From NCBI GenBank assembly GCA_964569055.1, contig CAZMSZ010000222.1, positions 1-12,283 on the forward strand: a stretch of DNA of 12,283 nt, given 5' to 3'. Position 1 is the first letter of the stretch. Each line of letters starts with the position of its first letter. The notes under the pieces are model-generated. The model saw nothing but the letters and a program-made list of their open reading frames with translations. It searched no databases and was not told the DNA's origin. Below, piece after piece: positions 1-6,106 of this stretch. This stretch comes from JAWLGW01 sp964569055. GTDB lineage: Bacteria; Planctomycetota; J058. The position numbers and the translations under genes are program-made.

Positions 1-338
1 CCGGCGGGGTGGGCGCGGGGCGGGTAGCGACGGGGGACATAGATGGCTCCGGGCTCGGGACGACGTCCGTCCGTTGCAACGAGCGTTCCGGGCCTCGAGC
101 GGGCGCCGCCCCGGGGTTGCGCGCGAGCCCCGCGGGCGGGAGGAGCGCTGCCAGTCTCGGGTCATAGGCGCGAGAGGCGCTTCGTCATTGACGTGTGACT
201 TCTCGGACGAACTGGGCTCGAGAGCTCGAATTTCCCCGTATGGGGAGCACACCCACCTCTCAGCAGGCACGGGCAAGGGCAAGGAGGCGGTCGGCCTCGG
301 GGCTGTCCTCGATCTCAGGCGCTTGTTCCCATGGGTGC
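1..338. other. Leader/intergenic region, no gene supported
   Basis: No open frame here looks coding. The frames that cross it are extensions of downstream genes or Arg/Gly/Ala-rich shadows. A TAG at 25-27 could end a gene lying to the left (frame 1), but only eight codons are visible, so I do not call it. Base composition is less GC-rich around 180-330 than in the flanking gene, which suits a promoter and untranslated leader for the radical SAM gene at 339. Small inverted repeats are present (TCCCC-GTAT-GGGGA near 234-246; TCGAG-AG-CTCGA near 220-231). I see no convincing -35/-10 pair, tRNA or terminator. Confidence 0.5.
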
Positions 339-1130
339 ATGAGCGCCTCGCCGGGGCCGATCCCCTTCCAGTCCGATTGGGCCTACGGCCCGGTCTCGTC
401 GCGGCGACTGGGGCGCTCGCTCGGCGTGAACCTGCTGCCGCGGGATCGGCGCGTGTGCGACTTCGACTGCGTGTACTGCCAGTACGCCGCGGGCGACCCG
501 GCGGGCGAGGGGTTGCCCTCGAGCGACGAGGTGGTCGCGGCGGTCGAGGCGGCGCTGCGGCGGGACGCCGGGTGCGATTCGATCACGCTGGCCGGGAACG
601 GCGAGCCGACGCTGCACCCGCGGTTCGCGGAGGTGGTGGAGCGCGTGGCGGCGCTGCGCGACGCGCTCGCGCCGTCGGCGCAGGTGTGCCTGCTCACCAA
701 CGGCGCGCGCCTGGACCGCCCTGGTGTGCGCGAGGCGCTGCGGTGGATCGACCGCCCGCTCGTCAAGCTCGACGCCGGGAGCGAGGGCGTGCTGAGCGCG
801 CTCAACCGTCCGCGCGCGCGCGGGCTGGCGGCGCTGCTCGAGGTGCTCGCCGCCGTGCCGCGGCTCGAGCTGCAGTCCATGTTCGTGCGGGGGCGGGTCG
901 ACAACGCCACGCCCGAGGAGGTGCAGGGCTGGCTGCAGGCGGTCGCGCCCCTGCGGCCGCGCGGCGTGCAGGTCACCACCCTCGACCGCGGCACCCAGCT
1001 CCCCGGGCTCGCGCCCGTATCGGCGGCGCGGCTCGAGGAGATCGCGGCCGCGGTCCGCGCGCTGGGGATCCCCGCCGAGGCGTTCCCTTGTCGCGAGCCC
1101 GGGCGGTTCGGGGAGCCCGACGCCGCATGA
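339..1130 (+). CDS. Radical SAM protein (COG0731-like)
   Basis: Predicted 263-residue radical SAM enzyme, which would bind a [4Fe-4S] cluster and cleave S-adenosylmethionine to start radical chemistry; the substrate is unknown. The cluster motif is C40-DFD-C44-VY-C47 (CX3CX2C). Before it lies the YGPVSSRRLGRSLGVNLLP segment typical of COG0731 proteins, and after it a GNGEPTLHP glycine-rich SAM-binding segment. The C-terminal part carries QVTTLDRGT and PVSAARLEEIA, also usual in this family. The frame is open upstream to 195, but that stretch is not family-like. The ATG at 339 places YGPV about 15 residues from the N-terminus, as expected. Its ribosome binding site is weak, so the start is less sure than the gene. 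The stop overlaps the next start (ATGA), implying translational coupling to the transporter. Family assignment is strong, molecular function open. Confidence 0.9.
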   Translation: MSASPGPIPFQSDWAYGPVSSRRLGRSLGVNLLPRDRRVCDFDCVYCQYAAGDPAGEGLPSSDEVVAAVEAALRRDAGCDSITLAGNGEPTLHPRFAEVVERVAALRDALAPSAQVCLLTNGARLDRPGVREALRWIDRPLVKLDAGSEGVLSALNRPRARGLAALLEVLAAVPRLELQSMFVRGRVDNATPEEVQGWLQAVAPLRPRGVQVTTLDRGTQLPGLAPVSAARLEEIAAAVRALGIPAEAFPCREPGRFGEPDAA

Positions 1131-2074
1131 ACGCGCTCAAGACCGCGGCGCTCGTCTCGGCCGGGCTGGCCGCGCTCAAGTGCGGGGCCGGGCTGTGGAC
1201 CGGCTCGTTCGCGGTGCTGGCCTCGGCGGCGGACTCGTTCGCCGACGCCCTGATGAGCGCGGCCAACGCCTGGGGCTACCAGCGCGCGCGCACCCCGGCC
1301 GACGAAGACCACCCCTACGGCCACGGCAAGCTCGAGGGGGCGTTCGCGGTCGGGCAGGGCATGCTCCTGCTCGGGATCGTGGTCTCGCTCGTGATCTCGG
1401 CCGGGATCGGCCTGGTGGAGGGGCGCGCCGCCCCGCGCACCGGCCCCGCGATCGCCGTGCTGGCGCTGTCGGGGGCCTGCGCGGGGCTGCTGACCTGGCT
1501 CCTGTCCCGGGCCGCCCGCGAGGAGCGCTCGGTGGTGCTCGAGGCGGACCGCACCCACTACCGGATCGACCTCCTGGCCGCCGCGGGGGCGATCGCCGGG
1601 CTGGTCGCCGTCCAGGTCACGGGGGCGCGCTGGCTCGACCCGGCGATCGGGCTGTTCATGGCGCTGCTGATGGCGCGCGACTGCCTGGACGTCCTGCGCC
1701 GCGGCGGGGCCGAGCTGCTCGACGAGGCGCTCCCTCCCGAGGAGCTCGCCGCCGTCCGGGCGGTGCTCGAGCGGAACGCGCCGCGCGTGGTCGAGTTCCA
1801 CGGCCTGCGTACCCGCCGCAGCGGGCCGCTGCGGTTCGTGGAGGTCCACGCGGTCGTCGACCCGCGCCACCCGTTCGGAGAGGTGCACGCGCTGGCGCAG
1901 GACCTCGTGGCGCAGATCCGCGCCGTCCTCCCCGACGCCCGCGTGCTCGTCCACCCCGACGCCGCCGGCATGGAGGACCTCGTGGACGAGCACCTCGACG
2001 GCGACGGCGCCGCGGGCGAGCACGCCGCCGAGACCACGCAGGCCCCGGCGTCGGTCGCCCCACCCGGCGGCTGA
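1127..2074 (+). CDS. Cation diffusion facilitator (CDF) family metal efflux protein
   Basis: Predicted 315-residue inner-membrane transporter that would export a divalent metal (Zn, Fe, Mn or similar) in exchange for protons. TM1 starts at the N-terminus. TM2 holds D36-SFA-D40 with N47, followed by the family hallmark DEDHPYGHGKLE at 59-70. H144-YRI-D148 in TM5 completes the HxxxD half of the YiiP-type transport site. The cytoplasmic ferredoxin-like domain follows (about 190-290), with the expected 'EVHAVVDP..PFGEVHALAQDL' pattern. The last 25 residues are a low-complexity acidic/Ala/Pro tail. The ATG overlaps the radical SAM stop as ATGA, so the pair is probably one operon. The first-site residues DxxxD and HxxxD do not by themselves fix the metal. 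It ends 18 bp before the convergent gene at 2093. Confidence 0.93.
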   Translation: MNALKTAALVSAGLAALKCGAGLWTGSFAVLASAADSFADALMSAANAWGYQRARTPADEDHPYGHGKLEGAFAVGQGMLLLGIVVSLVISAGIGLVEGRAAPRTGPAIAVLALSGACAGLLTWLLSRAAREERSVVLEADRTHYRIDLLAAAGAIAGLVAVQVTGARWLDPAIGLFMALLMARDCLDVLRRGGAELLDEALPPEELAAVRAVLERNAPRVVEFHGLRTRRSGPLRFVEVHAVVDPRHPFGEVHALAQDLVAQIRAVLPDARVLVHPDAAGMEDLVDEHLDGDGAAGEHAAETTQAPASVAPPGG

Positions 2075-2092
2075 GCGCGCCCGCGCGCACGC

Positions 2093-2620
2093 TCAGTTCC
2101 GGTCGGCCGCGGCCCCGAGCTCGCCCGGGCCGAACCGGCCGAGCGGCCGGAAGCGGGCGTAGCGCACCGTGTCGCCGCTGCGCAGGGAGACCACCCCGCC
2201 GCCGCCTTCGAAGTAGAGCGCGAGCGCGAGCTGCTTGTCGAGCAGGCACACCCCGTGGATCAGGCGCTCGCCGCGCACGCGGAAGAACACCGGGTCGACG
2301 GCCGCCACGGCGCGCCCGGCGACGGCGCTCGCCACGCGCTCGAGCAGCAGCACCAGCTCGGGCGTCTCGCACCGCTCGCTCGCGGCCAGGAGCTGCGGCT
2401 CGCCCTCGACCGCGTCGTAGAAGCGCTGCAGCACCGCCTCCGGGTCGGGCGCGCAGCGGAGCAGGCGCTCCAGCTCGGCCACGATCGCGGCCGGGCTGCG
2501 GCCCGGCGGCGGCTGCTCCACCCCGGGGCCAGGGCGGGCGCTGGAGCGGGCGCGACGGGCGAGCGGGTCGGACGGGGGCTCGTCGAACGCGTCGAGCGCC
2601 TGAGCGAAGTGGACGACCAT
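2093..2620 (-). CDS. Hypothetical protein, 175 residues
   Basis: I do not recognise this protein. The ATG at 2620 is preceded by a good GGGAGGAATC ribosome binding site, so I chose it over the longer frame reaching 2692. The N-terminal 50 residues are Pro/Arg/Ser-rich and likely flexible (MVVHFAQALDAFDEPPSDPL). A helical segment follows (AAIVAELERLLRCAPDPEAV). The C-terminal half alternates hydrophobic and charged residues like a beta-rich fold (FFRVRGERLIHGVCLLDKQ, then LALYFEGGGGVVSLRSGDTV and RYARFRPLGRF). There is no signal peptide or membrane segment, so it is probably cytoplasmic. It is the last gene of the minus-strand run and is separated from the rhodanese-like gene by 145 bp with a strong hairpin, so it may have its own promoter. 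It converges with the CDF gene. Confidence 0.72.
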   Translation of the reverse strand: MVVHFAQALDAFDEPPSDPLARRARSSARPGPGVEQPPPGRSPAAIVAELERLLRCAPDPEAVLQRFYDAVEGEPQLLAASERCETPELVLLLERVASAVAGRAVAAVDPVFFRVRGERLIHGVCLLDKQLALALYFEGGGGVVSLRSGDTVRYARFRPLGRFGPGELGAAADRN

Positions 2621-2652
2621 GATTCCTCCCTCGTCGGGGCCCGAGGCGACGG

Positions 2653-2670
2653 CCCGAACGACTCCCGAAC
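2653..2670. repeat. Paired CCCGAAC direct repeats (possible operator)
   Basis: CCCGAAC occurs at 2653-2659 and again at 2664-2670, an 11-bp period, which is one helical turn. The pair lies 33-50 bp upstream of the start of the 175-residue gene on the minus strand, a plausible place for a regulator or polymerase contact. The repeat is short and the region GC-rich, so chance is quite possible. Confidence 0.2.
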
Positions 2671-2722
2671 ATTCTGCACGGGGGTCCGACAAGGGAGCGC
2701 GTCCCTCGCGCGCAAGCGGTTA

Positions 2723-2752
2723 CGCCGGCGCGCGCCGCAGCGCGCGCCGGCG
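2723..2752 (-). terminator. 13-bp perfect hairpin downstream of the rhodanese-like gene
   Basis: The arms 2723-2735 and 2740-2752 are perfect inverted repeats of 13 bp (CGCCGGCGCGCGC and its complement) around a 4-nt loop, starting 13 bp past the stop of the rhodanese-like gene on the minus strand. The stem is entirely G+C. There is no following run of U on either strand, so it is not a textbook intrinsic terminator. It may still stop or pause transcription, or protect the 3' end of the upstream transcript. Confidence 0.45.
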
Positions 2753-2765
2753 CGGTCGCGCTGGC

Positions 2766-3074
2766 TCAGGCCGCGGCCCGGAAGCCCTCCTTCTTCATGG
2801 CCTCGTAGCCGCCGAGCACCACGTGGACGTTCTGCTGCTTGTGCTGGTATTGCTCCGCCACCCGGGCGGAGGTCGCCTCCTGCGGTCAAGCGCAGTAGAA
2901 GATCAGCTCCTGCTCGGCGGCGAGCGGCTCGCGCGTCTTCAGCTCGGCGAGCGAGATCGCGCCCTCGATGCGATATCGGCGGCACTTCTCGGGGTCATCG
3001 TAGGCGCAGACCAGGAGCCCGCCGCTCCTCAACAGCTCCTGCGCCCGCGCCGGGCGGATCTTGTCGACGCTCAT
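2766..3074 (-). CDS. Rhodanese-like protein with in-frame UGA; candidate selenoprotein
   Basis: Predicted 102-residue single-domain rhodanese-like protein (sulfur or thiol transfer, cytoplasmic), read with UGA codon 63 (2886-2888) as selenocysteine. Seen directly: the ATG at 3074 follows GGAGGG at good spacing. Codons 1-62 end in ELIFYCA, then UGA, and the same frame continues PQEATSARVAEQYQ to a GGYEAMKKEGF ending and a second UGA at 2766. Known of the family: rhodanese-like domains carry 'YC' at the active-site loop, followed by SARVA and a final GG(F/Y)xAW/M segment. As I recall, relatives read YCACPxEATSARVA, so the UGA replaces a Cys. Inferred: C61-A62-Sec63 forms a CxU redox pair, and C61 aligns with the usual catalytic Cys. 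A SECIS-like hairpin follows at 2853-2871. Alternatives are a nonsense mutation or a sequence error. Standard callers would end it at 2886 or drop it. Confidence 0.78.
2853..2871 (-). promoter_or_regulatory. Putative bacterial SECIS hairpin
   Basis: In the mRNA sense (minus strand), CUCCGCC (2871-2865) pairs perfectly over 7 bp with GGCGGAG (2859-2853) around the loop CGGGU (2864-2860). The stem starts 14 nt, and the loop 21 nt, after the UGA at 2886-2888. Known bacterial SECIS elements sit inside the coding region just after the UGA, with a short apical loop having a G among its first two bases about 16-37 nt downstream; this hairpin fits. A competing 5-bp hairpin (GGAGG-CGA-CCUCC, 2880-2868) overlaps it. 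In DNA this GC-rich hairpins are frequent, so the fit is supportive, not proof. Confidence 0.6.
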
Positions 3075-3119
3075 GAGGCCCTCCAGGGTTGTCCCGAGAA
3101 CGGGGCAGCAGCGGCCGTG

Positions 3120-3148
3120 CCGCGCGGGACGTCCGCGCGGCCGCGCGG
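3120..3148 (-). repeat. Three CCGCGCGG units; hairpin after the SPW gene
   Basis: CCGCGCGG, itself palindromic, occurs at 3120-3127, 3133-3140 and 3141-3148. The first two can form an 8-bp stem with a 5-nt loop directly after the stop of the SPW-repeat gene on the minus strand and before the start of the rhodanese-like gene. It could attenuate transcription between the two genes. There is no U-run. Confidence 0.3.
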
Positions 3149-3523
3149 CTACCGACCGGCAGCGATCCGCTCCCGCTCGCGCGAGCGCGCCTCGTGCTCG
3201 CGCCAGCGCGCGGGGGGCTCGGTGGCGTCGGGTGGGACCACCGCCAGCATGGCGAGGAGCAGCCCGGCCGTGAGCCGGTTGGCCTCGGCGGGCGGCCCCG
3301 CGTACCACCAGCCGTGGCCGATCAGGAAGAGCGCGATCACCAGCTGGCCGAGGTGCGCGCGGCGCGTCTTGCGCCAGTGGCCGAGCGCGGCCAGCACCAC
3401 GATCGCCGCGCCGCAGGCGAGGTCGAGCGTCCACCCGCGCACGTCCTCGCGAGCGTGACCGAACACGAACGGGCTGATCAGCAGCCACAGCCCGAGCATC
3501 AGCTCCACGGTGCGCGCCCACAT
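3149..3523 (-). CDS. SPW repeat family membrane protein
   Basis: Predicted 124-residue inner-membrane protein of the SPW-repeat family, whose biochemical role is not known. The N-terminal helix carries the signature as GLWLLISPFVFG (about residues 11-22), a G.WL..SP...G pattern. Further hydrophobic segments follow at about 31-47 (DLACGAAIVVLAALGHW), 59-75 (GQLVIALFLIGHGWWYAG) and 83-97 (RLTAGLLLAMLAVV), giving about four membrane spans. A charged cytoplasmic tail (REHEARSRERERIAAGR) closes it. The ATG lies 3 nt after the VKOR-family stop (TAGCTCATG), so translation of the two is probably coupled. I recall SPW proteins occurring beside VKOR-family and epimerase genes in other bacteria, which suggests a conserved cassette. 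The chosen start gives the hydrophobic first helix directly. Confidence 0.85.
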   Translation of the reverse strand: MWARTVELMLGLWLLISPFVFGHAREDVRGWTLDLACGAAIVVLAALGHWRKTRRAHLGQLVIALFLIGHGWWYAGPPAEANRLTAGLLLAMLAVVPPDATEPPARWREHEARSRERERIAAGR

Positions 3524-3526
3524 GAG

Positions 3527-4174
3527 CTAGACCCCGACCTCTTGCCGCGCGGCCGCCCGCGAGCGCGGCAGCGCGACCTCGGCCGCGGCGTCGCTCGGGA
3601 TCCCGGCGAACGCGCGCGCGACCTCGCCCAGGCTGGCGGTGCGGCGGTAGACCCGGTGCAGGTACTTGAGCGACGCCCACACCTCGTCGTAGGCCCACCA
3701 GATCAGCAGCAGCGAGATCACCGCCGTCACCAGGCACAGGAAGCACCAGGCACCCACCGCCAGCGGCTGCATGAACACGAGCACCACGCTGACCACGCCG
3801 AGCGGGATCACGTCGATCCCGAACAGCACGACCATCCACGGGCGGTACTGCCAGCGCCGGGTCGAGCCGGCCAGGCCGAACAGGAGGTCGCCGAGGTAGG
3901 CCACCGCGCCGAACGCCGCGTCGGGGATCCCGAACCAGCCGCGCATGCGCTCGGAGACGCTCGAGTCGAGCACCTGCTGGGTCTGCGCGCCGAACGCCGG
4001 GTCCCAGGCGGAGTCGACCAGGCGCCACTGGTAGAGCGCCATGTAGGACGAGAGCACGAACGCGACCCCGGCCAGGACCGCGATCGGGATCCGCTGGCTC
4101 CAGGCCGAGGGGTTGTAGTCGTACGGCTCGGGCGCCGCGTCGAGGTCCGGGCCCGCCCTGCCCTCGCCGCTCAC
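3527..4174 (-). CDS. Vitamin K epoxide reductase (VKOR) family membrane protein
   Basis: Predicted 215-residue inner-membrane protein. VKOR-family enzymes use a membrane quinone to oxidise thiols, usually by passing electrons from a loop cysteine pair to a membrane CxxC. Here the CxxC is present as C144-FL-C147 (GAWCFLCL) in a late helix. TM1 is about 29-48, followed by an ectodomain loop with VLDSSVSE, then helices near 85-102, 113-137, and 138-162. The usual loop cysteines are absent: the segment 50-75 (DSAWDPAFGAQTQQVLDSS) has none. This matches a subgroup I recall next to SPW genes. Start: a GTG at 4174 overlapping the epimerase stop (GTGA); it leaves a natural soluble N-terminus. The frame is open further upstream, but only antisense-like Arg/Ala text lies there. 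The partner protein or thiol substrate is unknown. Confidence 0.85.
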   Translation of the reverse strand: MSGEGRAGPDLDAAPEPYDYNPSAWSQRIPIAVLAGVAFVLSSYMALYQWRLVDSAWDPAFGAQTQQVLDSSVSERMRGWFGIPDAAFGAVAYLGDLLFGLAGSTRRWQYRPWMVVLFGIDVIPLGVVSVVLVFMQPLAVGAWCFLCLVTAVISLLLIWWAYDEVWASLKYLHRVYRRTASLGEVARAFAGIPSDAAAEVALPRSRAAARQEVGV

Positions 4175-5304
4175 GACGCCCTCCGCTCCTCGGCGTGGAC
4201 CCGCTCGGGATACGGCGCCTGCGGGTGCGCCCCCGCCGGCGGGTCGACCCCGAGGTTGCGGTACCAGCGGGCCGGGTCGCGCAGCAGCGCCGCCACGAAC
4301 GTCTCGAGCGAGTCGCGCAGCCGCCGCCGCGGCCGCCAGCCCAGCAGCCGCTCCGCCCGCTCGATCGAGCAGGGGTAGTGCGCGTCGGCGAGGTCGATCA
4401 TCCAGGGCTTCACGAACAGCGGCTGGCTCGAGGTCTTGGTCCGCAGCCACGCCCCCGCCTTGGCCGCGAACCGCGGCAGGCGCAGCGCCGGCCAGGCGCG
4501 CCCGTGGATCAGCTCGCCGAGGTGCTCCTGCAGCTCGCCGTAGCTGACCACGTCGGGCTCGGCCACCAGGAACGTCTCGAACGGGAGCAGCCGGCGGCGC
4601 GCCTCGACCACCCGCGCGAACAGGTCCACGAGGTCGTCCATGTGGACGAACGGCTGGCCGTGGTCGGGGTCGCCCGGGAAGAACCAGCTCTCGAGCTGGC
4701 GCTCGTAGATCCGCCGCGCCTGCTGCGCGATCGGCAGCCCGTGCCCCTCGTCGTCGTAGACGCCCGCGATCCGCAGGATCACCGCGGGGATCTCGCCCCG
4801 CTCGTCGCGGATCACCTGCTCCGCCTCGAGCTTCGACTCGGGGTAGGCCCACTCCGCTTGCACCGGCGAGTCCTCGGTCAGGAGCGCGCCCTCGCGCTCC
4901 ACGGGGCGCATGACCAGGAGTGAGCTCGAGAACACGAACTGCTCGACCTCATCGAAGATCCGCGGCAGCGCGCTCAACAGCCGCGCCGTCCCGCCGACGG
5001 TCAGGTCGCTGTAGAGGGGGCTGGGCGCGCCGCTGAAGTCGTAGTAGGCGGCGAGGTGGAGCACGCTCGCCACCCGCGCCCCCCAGCGCGCGCGCACCAG
5101 CCGCAGCGCTCGCTCGACGCTCGCGCGCTCGGTCATGTCGCACTCGACGAAGCCCGCCCCGCCGGGGAGCCGCTCGGGCCGCTTGACGTCGAGCCCCACC
5201 ACCTCGTGGTCGGGCGCGAGCGCCTCGACCAGCCGCGAGCCGATCAGCCCGCTCGAGCCGGTGATCAGGATCAGCGGTCGCTCGAGGGACCGCGCGTCCA
5301 CCAT
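4171..5304 (-). CDS. NAD-dependent epimerase/dehydratase family protein
   Basis: Predicted 377-residue extended short-chain dehydrogenase/reductase, cytoplasmic, probably acting on a nucleotide-sugar or similar hydroxy/keto substrate that cannot be named. The Rossmann motif is T15-G16-SS-G19-LI-G22, and D39 at the end of strand 2 favours NAD over NADP. The catalytic set is the SSS at 126-128 and Y154-PES-K158. The C-terminal half has the family pattern (FPGDPDHGQPFVHMDDLVDL), and RAERLLGWRPRRRLRDSLE near the end is typical of epimerases. The ATG at 5304 has a strong GGAGGAGG site 7 nt upstream. The frame stays open to a GTG at 5415 and encodes a Cys/His-rich stretch, reported separately. Its stop overlaps the VKOR start, so the two are coupled. 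Confidence 0.9.
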   Translation of the reverse strand: MVDARSLERPLILITGSSGLIGSRLVEALAPDHEVVGLDVKRPERLPGGAGFVECDMTERASVERALRLVRARWGARVASVLHLAAYYDFSGAPSPLYSDLTVGGTARLLSALPRIFDEVEQFVFSSSLLVMRPVEREGALLTEDSPVQAEWAYPESKLEAEQVIRDERGEIPAVILRIAGVYDDEGHGLPIAQQARRIYERQLESWFFPGDPDHGQPFVHMDDLVDLFARVVEARRRLLPFETFLVAEPDVVSYGELQEHLGELIHGRAWPALRLPRFAAKAGAWLRTKTSSQPLFVKPWMIDLADAHYPCSIERAERLLGWRPRRRLRDSLETFVAALLRDPARWYRNLGVDPPAGAHPQAPYPERVHAEERRAS

Positions 5305-5458
5305 GGCGCCTCCTCCGGCGGGGTCCTCCCCCCAGCGGCAGAAGGCGCAATGCTCGTGCCCCGCGTAGCCCCGGTGCTCGCAAGGGCCCGCCGGGGCGGC
5401 GGGCGCGCGGAGCACCGCCTGGGACGCGCTCGCCCAGCCCGCGCGCCAGGCGCGGCGG

Positions 5459-5689
5459 TCAGCCCATCTGGCAGGCGCCCGGCCCGCGCGGATCGCCGCA
5501 GGTCCCGCAGCCGGGCGGCGCGCTGACCTTCATTGGGACCGAGGCGCGCCCCACCGCGAACCCGGTCGGCACCCGGGTGGCGCCCTCGGCCTGGCAGGCG
5601 GGGCAGGGCGGCGCGGCGCTCTCCATGCTCGGGACCAGCTCCTCGAACCGCCGGTGGCAGGCCGCGCACTCGTAGGCATAGAACGGCAT
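5459..5689 (-). CDS. FmdB-like zinc ribbon protein
   Basis: Predicted 76-residue protein of the FmdB/CxxC_CxxC_SSSS type zinc ribbon family, which occurs as a small regulatory or metal-binding protein; its exact role is usually unknown. The N-terminus is MPFYAYECAACHRRFEELVP, with C8-AA-C11 and C29-PA-C32 forming the zinc ribbon. The C-terminal tail adds three more cysteines (GCGTCGDPRGPGACQMG), which could bind another metal or take part in redox chemistry. The ATG at 5689 follows GGAG about 9 nt upstream. It lies 34 bp after the luciferase-domain gene and 154 bp before the ATG of the epimerase, in the same orientation, so it is likely part of the same transcript. Confidence 0.9.
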   Translation of the reverse strand: MPFYAYECAACHRRFEELVPSMESAAPPCPACQAEGATRVPTGFAVGRASVPMKVSAPPGCGTCGDPRGPGACQMG

Positions 5690-5723
5690 CGCTCGCTCCT
5701 CGTCGTCCGTGACCGTCGCGAGT

Positions 5724-6056
5724 CTACCGGGCCGCCTGGCAGGCGAGGCGCACCAGCTCCAGCGCGCGCTCGAGGTCGTCGGGCGCCGCGAACCGGAACG
5801 CGAGCCAGTCCGAGCTGCCCCGGGTGGTCACGCGCGGGTCGGCCGCGAGCTCGGCGCGCCGGGCGCGGATCGCCGCGCGGGTCAGCCGGACGTCGAGCTC
5901 CGCCTCGCCGTGGAAGTGCGCCACCTCGCGCCGCCCCAGCCACAGCGCCTCCGCGCCCCCGAACCGCGAGGGGCGCAGCTCGAGGTCGGGCAGCGCGAGC
6001 AGCCGCGCGATCAGCGCGTCCTTCAAGCGCTCGGTCGGGTCGGATCGGCGCGCCAT
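5724..6056 (-). CDS. Luciferase-domain protein (DUF5519-like)
   Basis: Predicted 110-residue protein resembling the small 'luciferase domain' family (DUF5519), named from similarity to a domain linked with fungal or other luciferase proteins; the bacterial function is not known and bioluminescence should not be assumed. Supporting segments are PSRFGGAEALWLGRREVAHF, HGEAELDVRLTRAAIR, and DPRVTTRGSSDWLAFRF followed by an LERALELVRLA C-terminal helix, in the usual order and length. No signal peptide or membrane segment. The ATG at 6056 has AGGAG about 9 nt upstream. It is the first gene of the minus-strand run and is divergent from the metallo-hydrolase-like gene at 6107; the 50-bp gap must hold promoters for both directions. 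Confidence 0.85.
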   Translation of the reverse strand: MARRSDPTERLKDALIARLLALPDLELRPSRFGGAEALWLGRREVAHFHGEAELDVRLTRAAIRARRAELAADPRVTTRGSSDWLAFRFAAPDDLERALELVRLACQAAR

Positions 6057-6106
6057 GCGCTTCGCTCCTGCAGAGGCGCGTGCAGCGTAGCGCCCGGGAG
6101 GTCGTC

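Noticed and set aside
189..220. TTGACG as a -35 box for the radical SAM gene
   Set aside because: No TATAAT-like sequence occurs at 16-18 bp spacing, so the match is not supported.
215..250. Possible tRNA T-arm (AGCTCGAATTTCC)
   Set aside because: No acceptor stem, anticodon arm or CCA end can be folded around it on either strand.
74..1126. Long open frame on the plus strand running into the CDF gene (666 codons in all)
   Set aside because: The part before 1127 is Arg/Gly/Ala-rich and overlaps the radical SAM gene in another frame; CDF homology begins exactly at the ATG at 1127.
383..2023. 546-codon minus-strand open frame
   Set aside because: Antisense to two clearly recognised genes (radical SAM and CDF), with low-complexity composition typical of GC-rich shadow frames.
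2886..2888. Pseudogene or truncation as the explanation of the in-frame UGA
   Set aside because: Frame, conserved motif and family-like ending are intact after the UGA, it replaces an expected Cys, and a SECIS-like hairpin follows. Not excluded, but less likely than Sec.
2886..4028. 380-codon minus-strand frame ending in the rhodanese-like text
   Set aside because: Only its last 62 codons, from the ATG at 3074, look like protein; the rest is a shadow of the SPW and VKOR genes. The GGAGGG before 3074 marks the true start.
5724..6056. Bioluminescence function for the luciferase-domain gene
   Set aside because: The name comes from distant domain similarity; no luciferase catalytic partner genes are present in the window.
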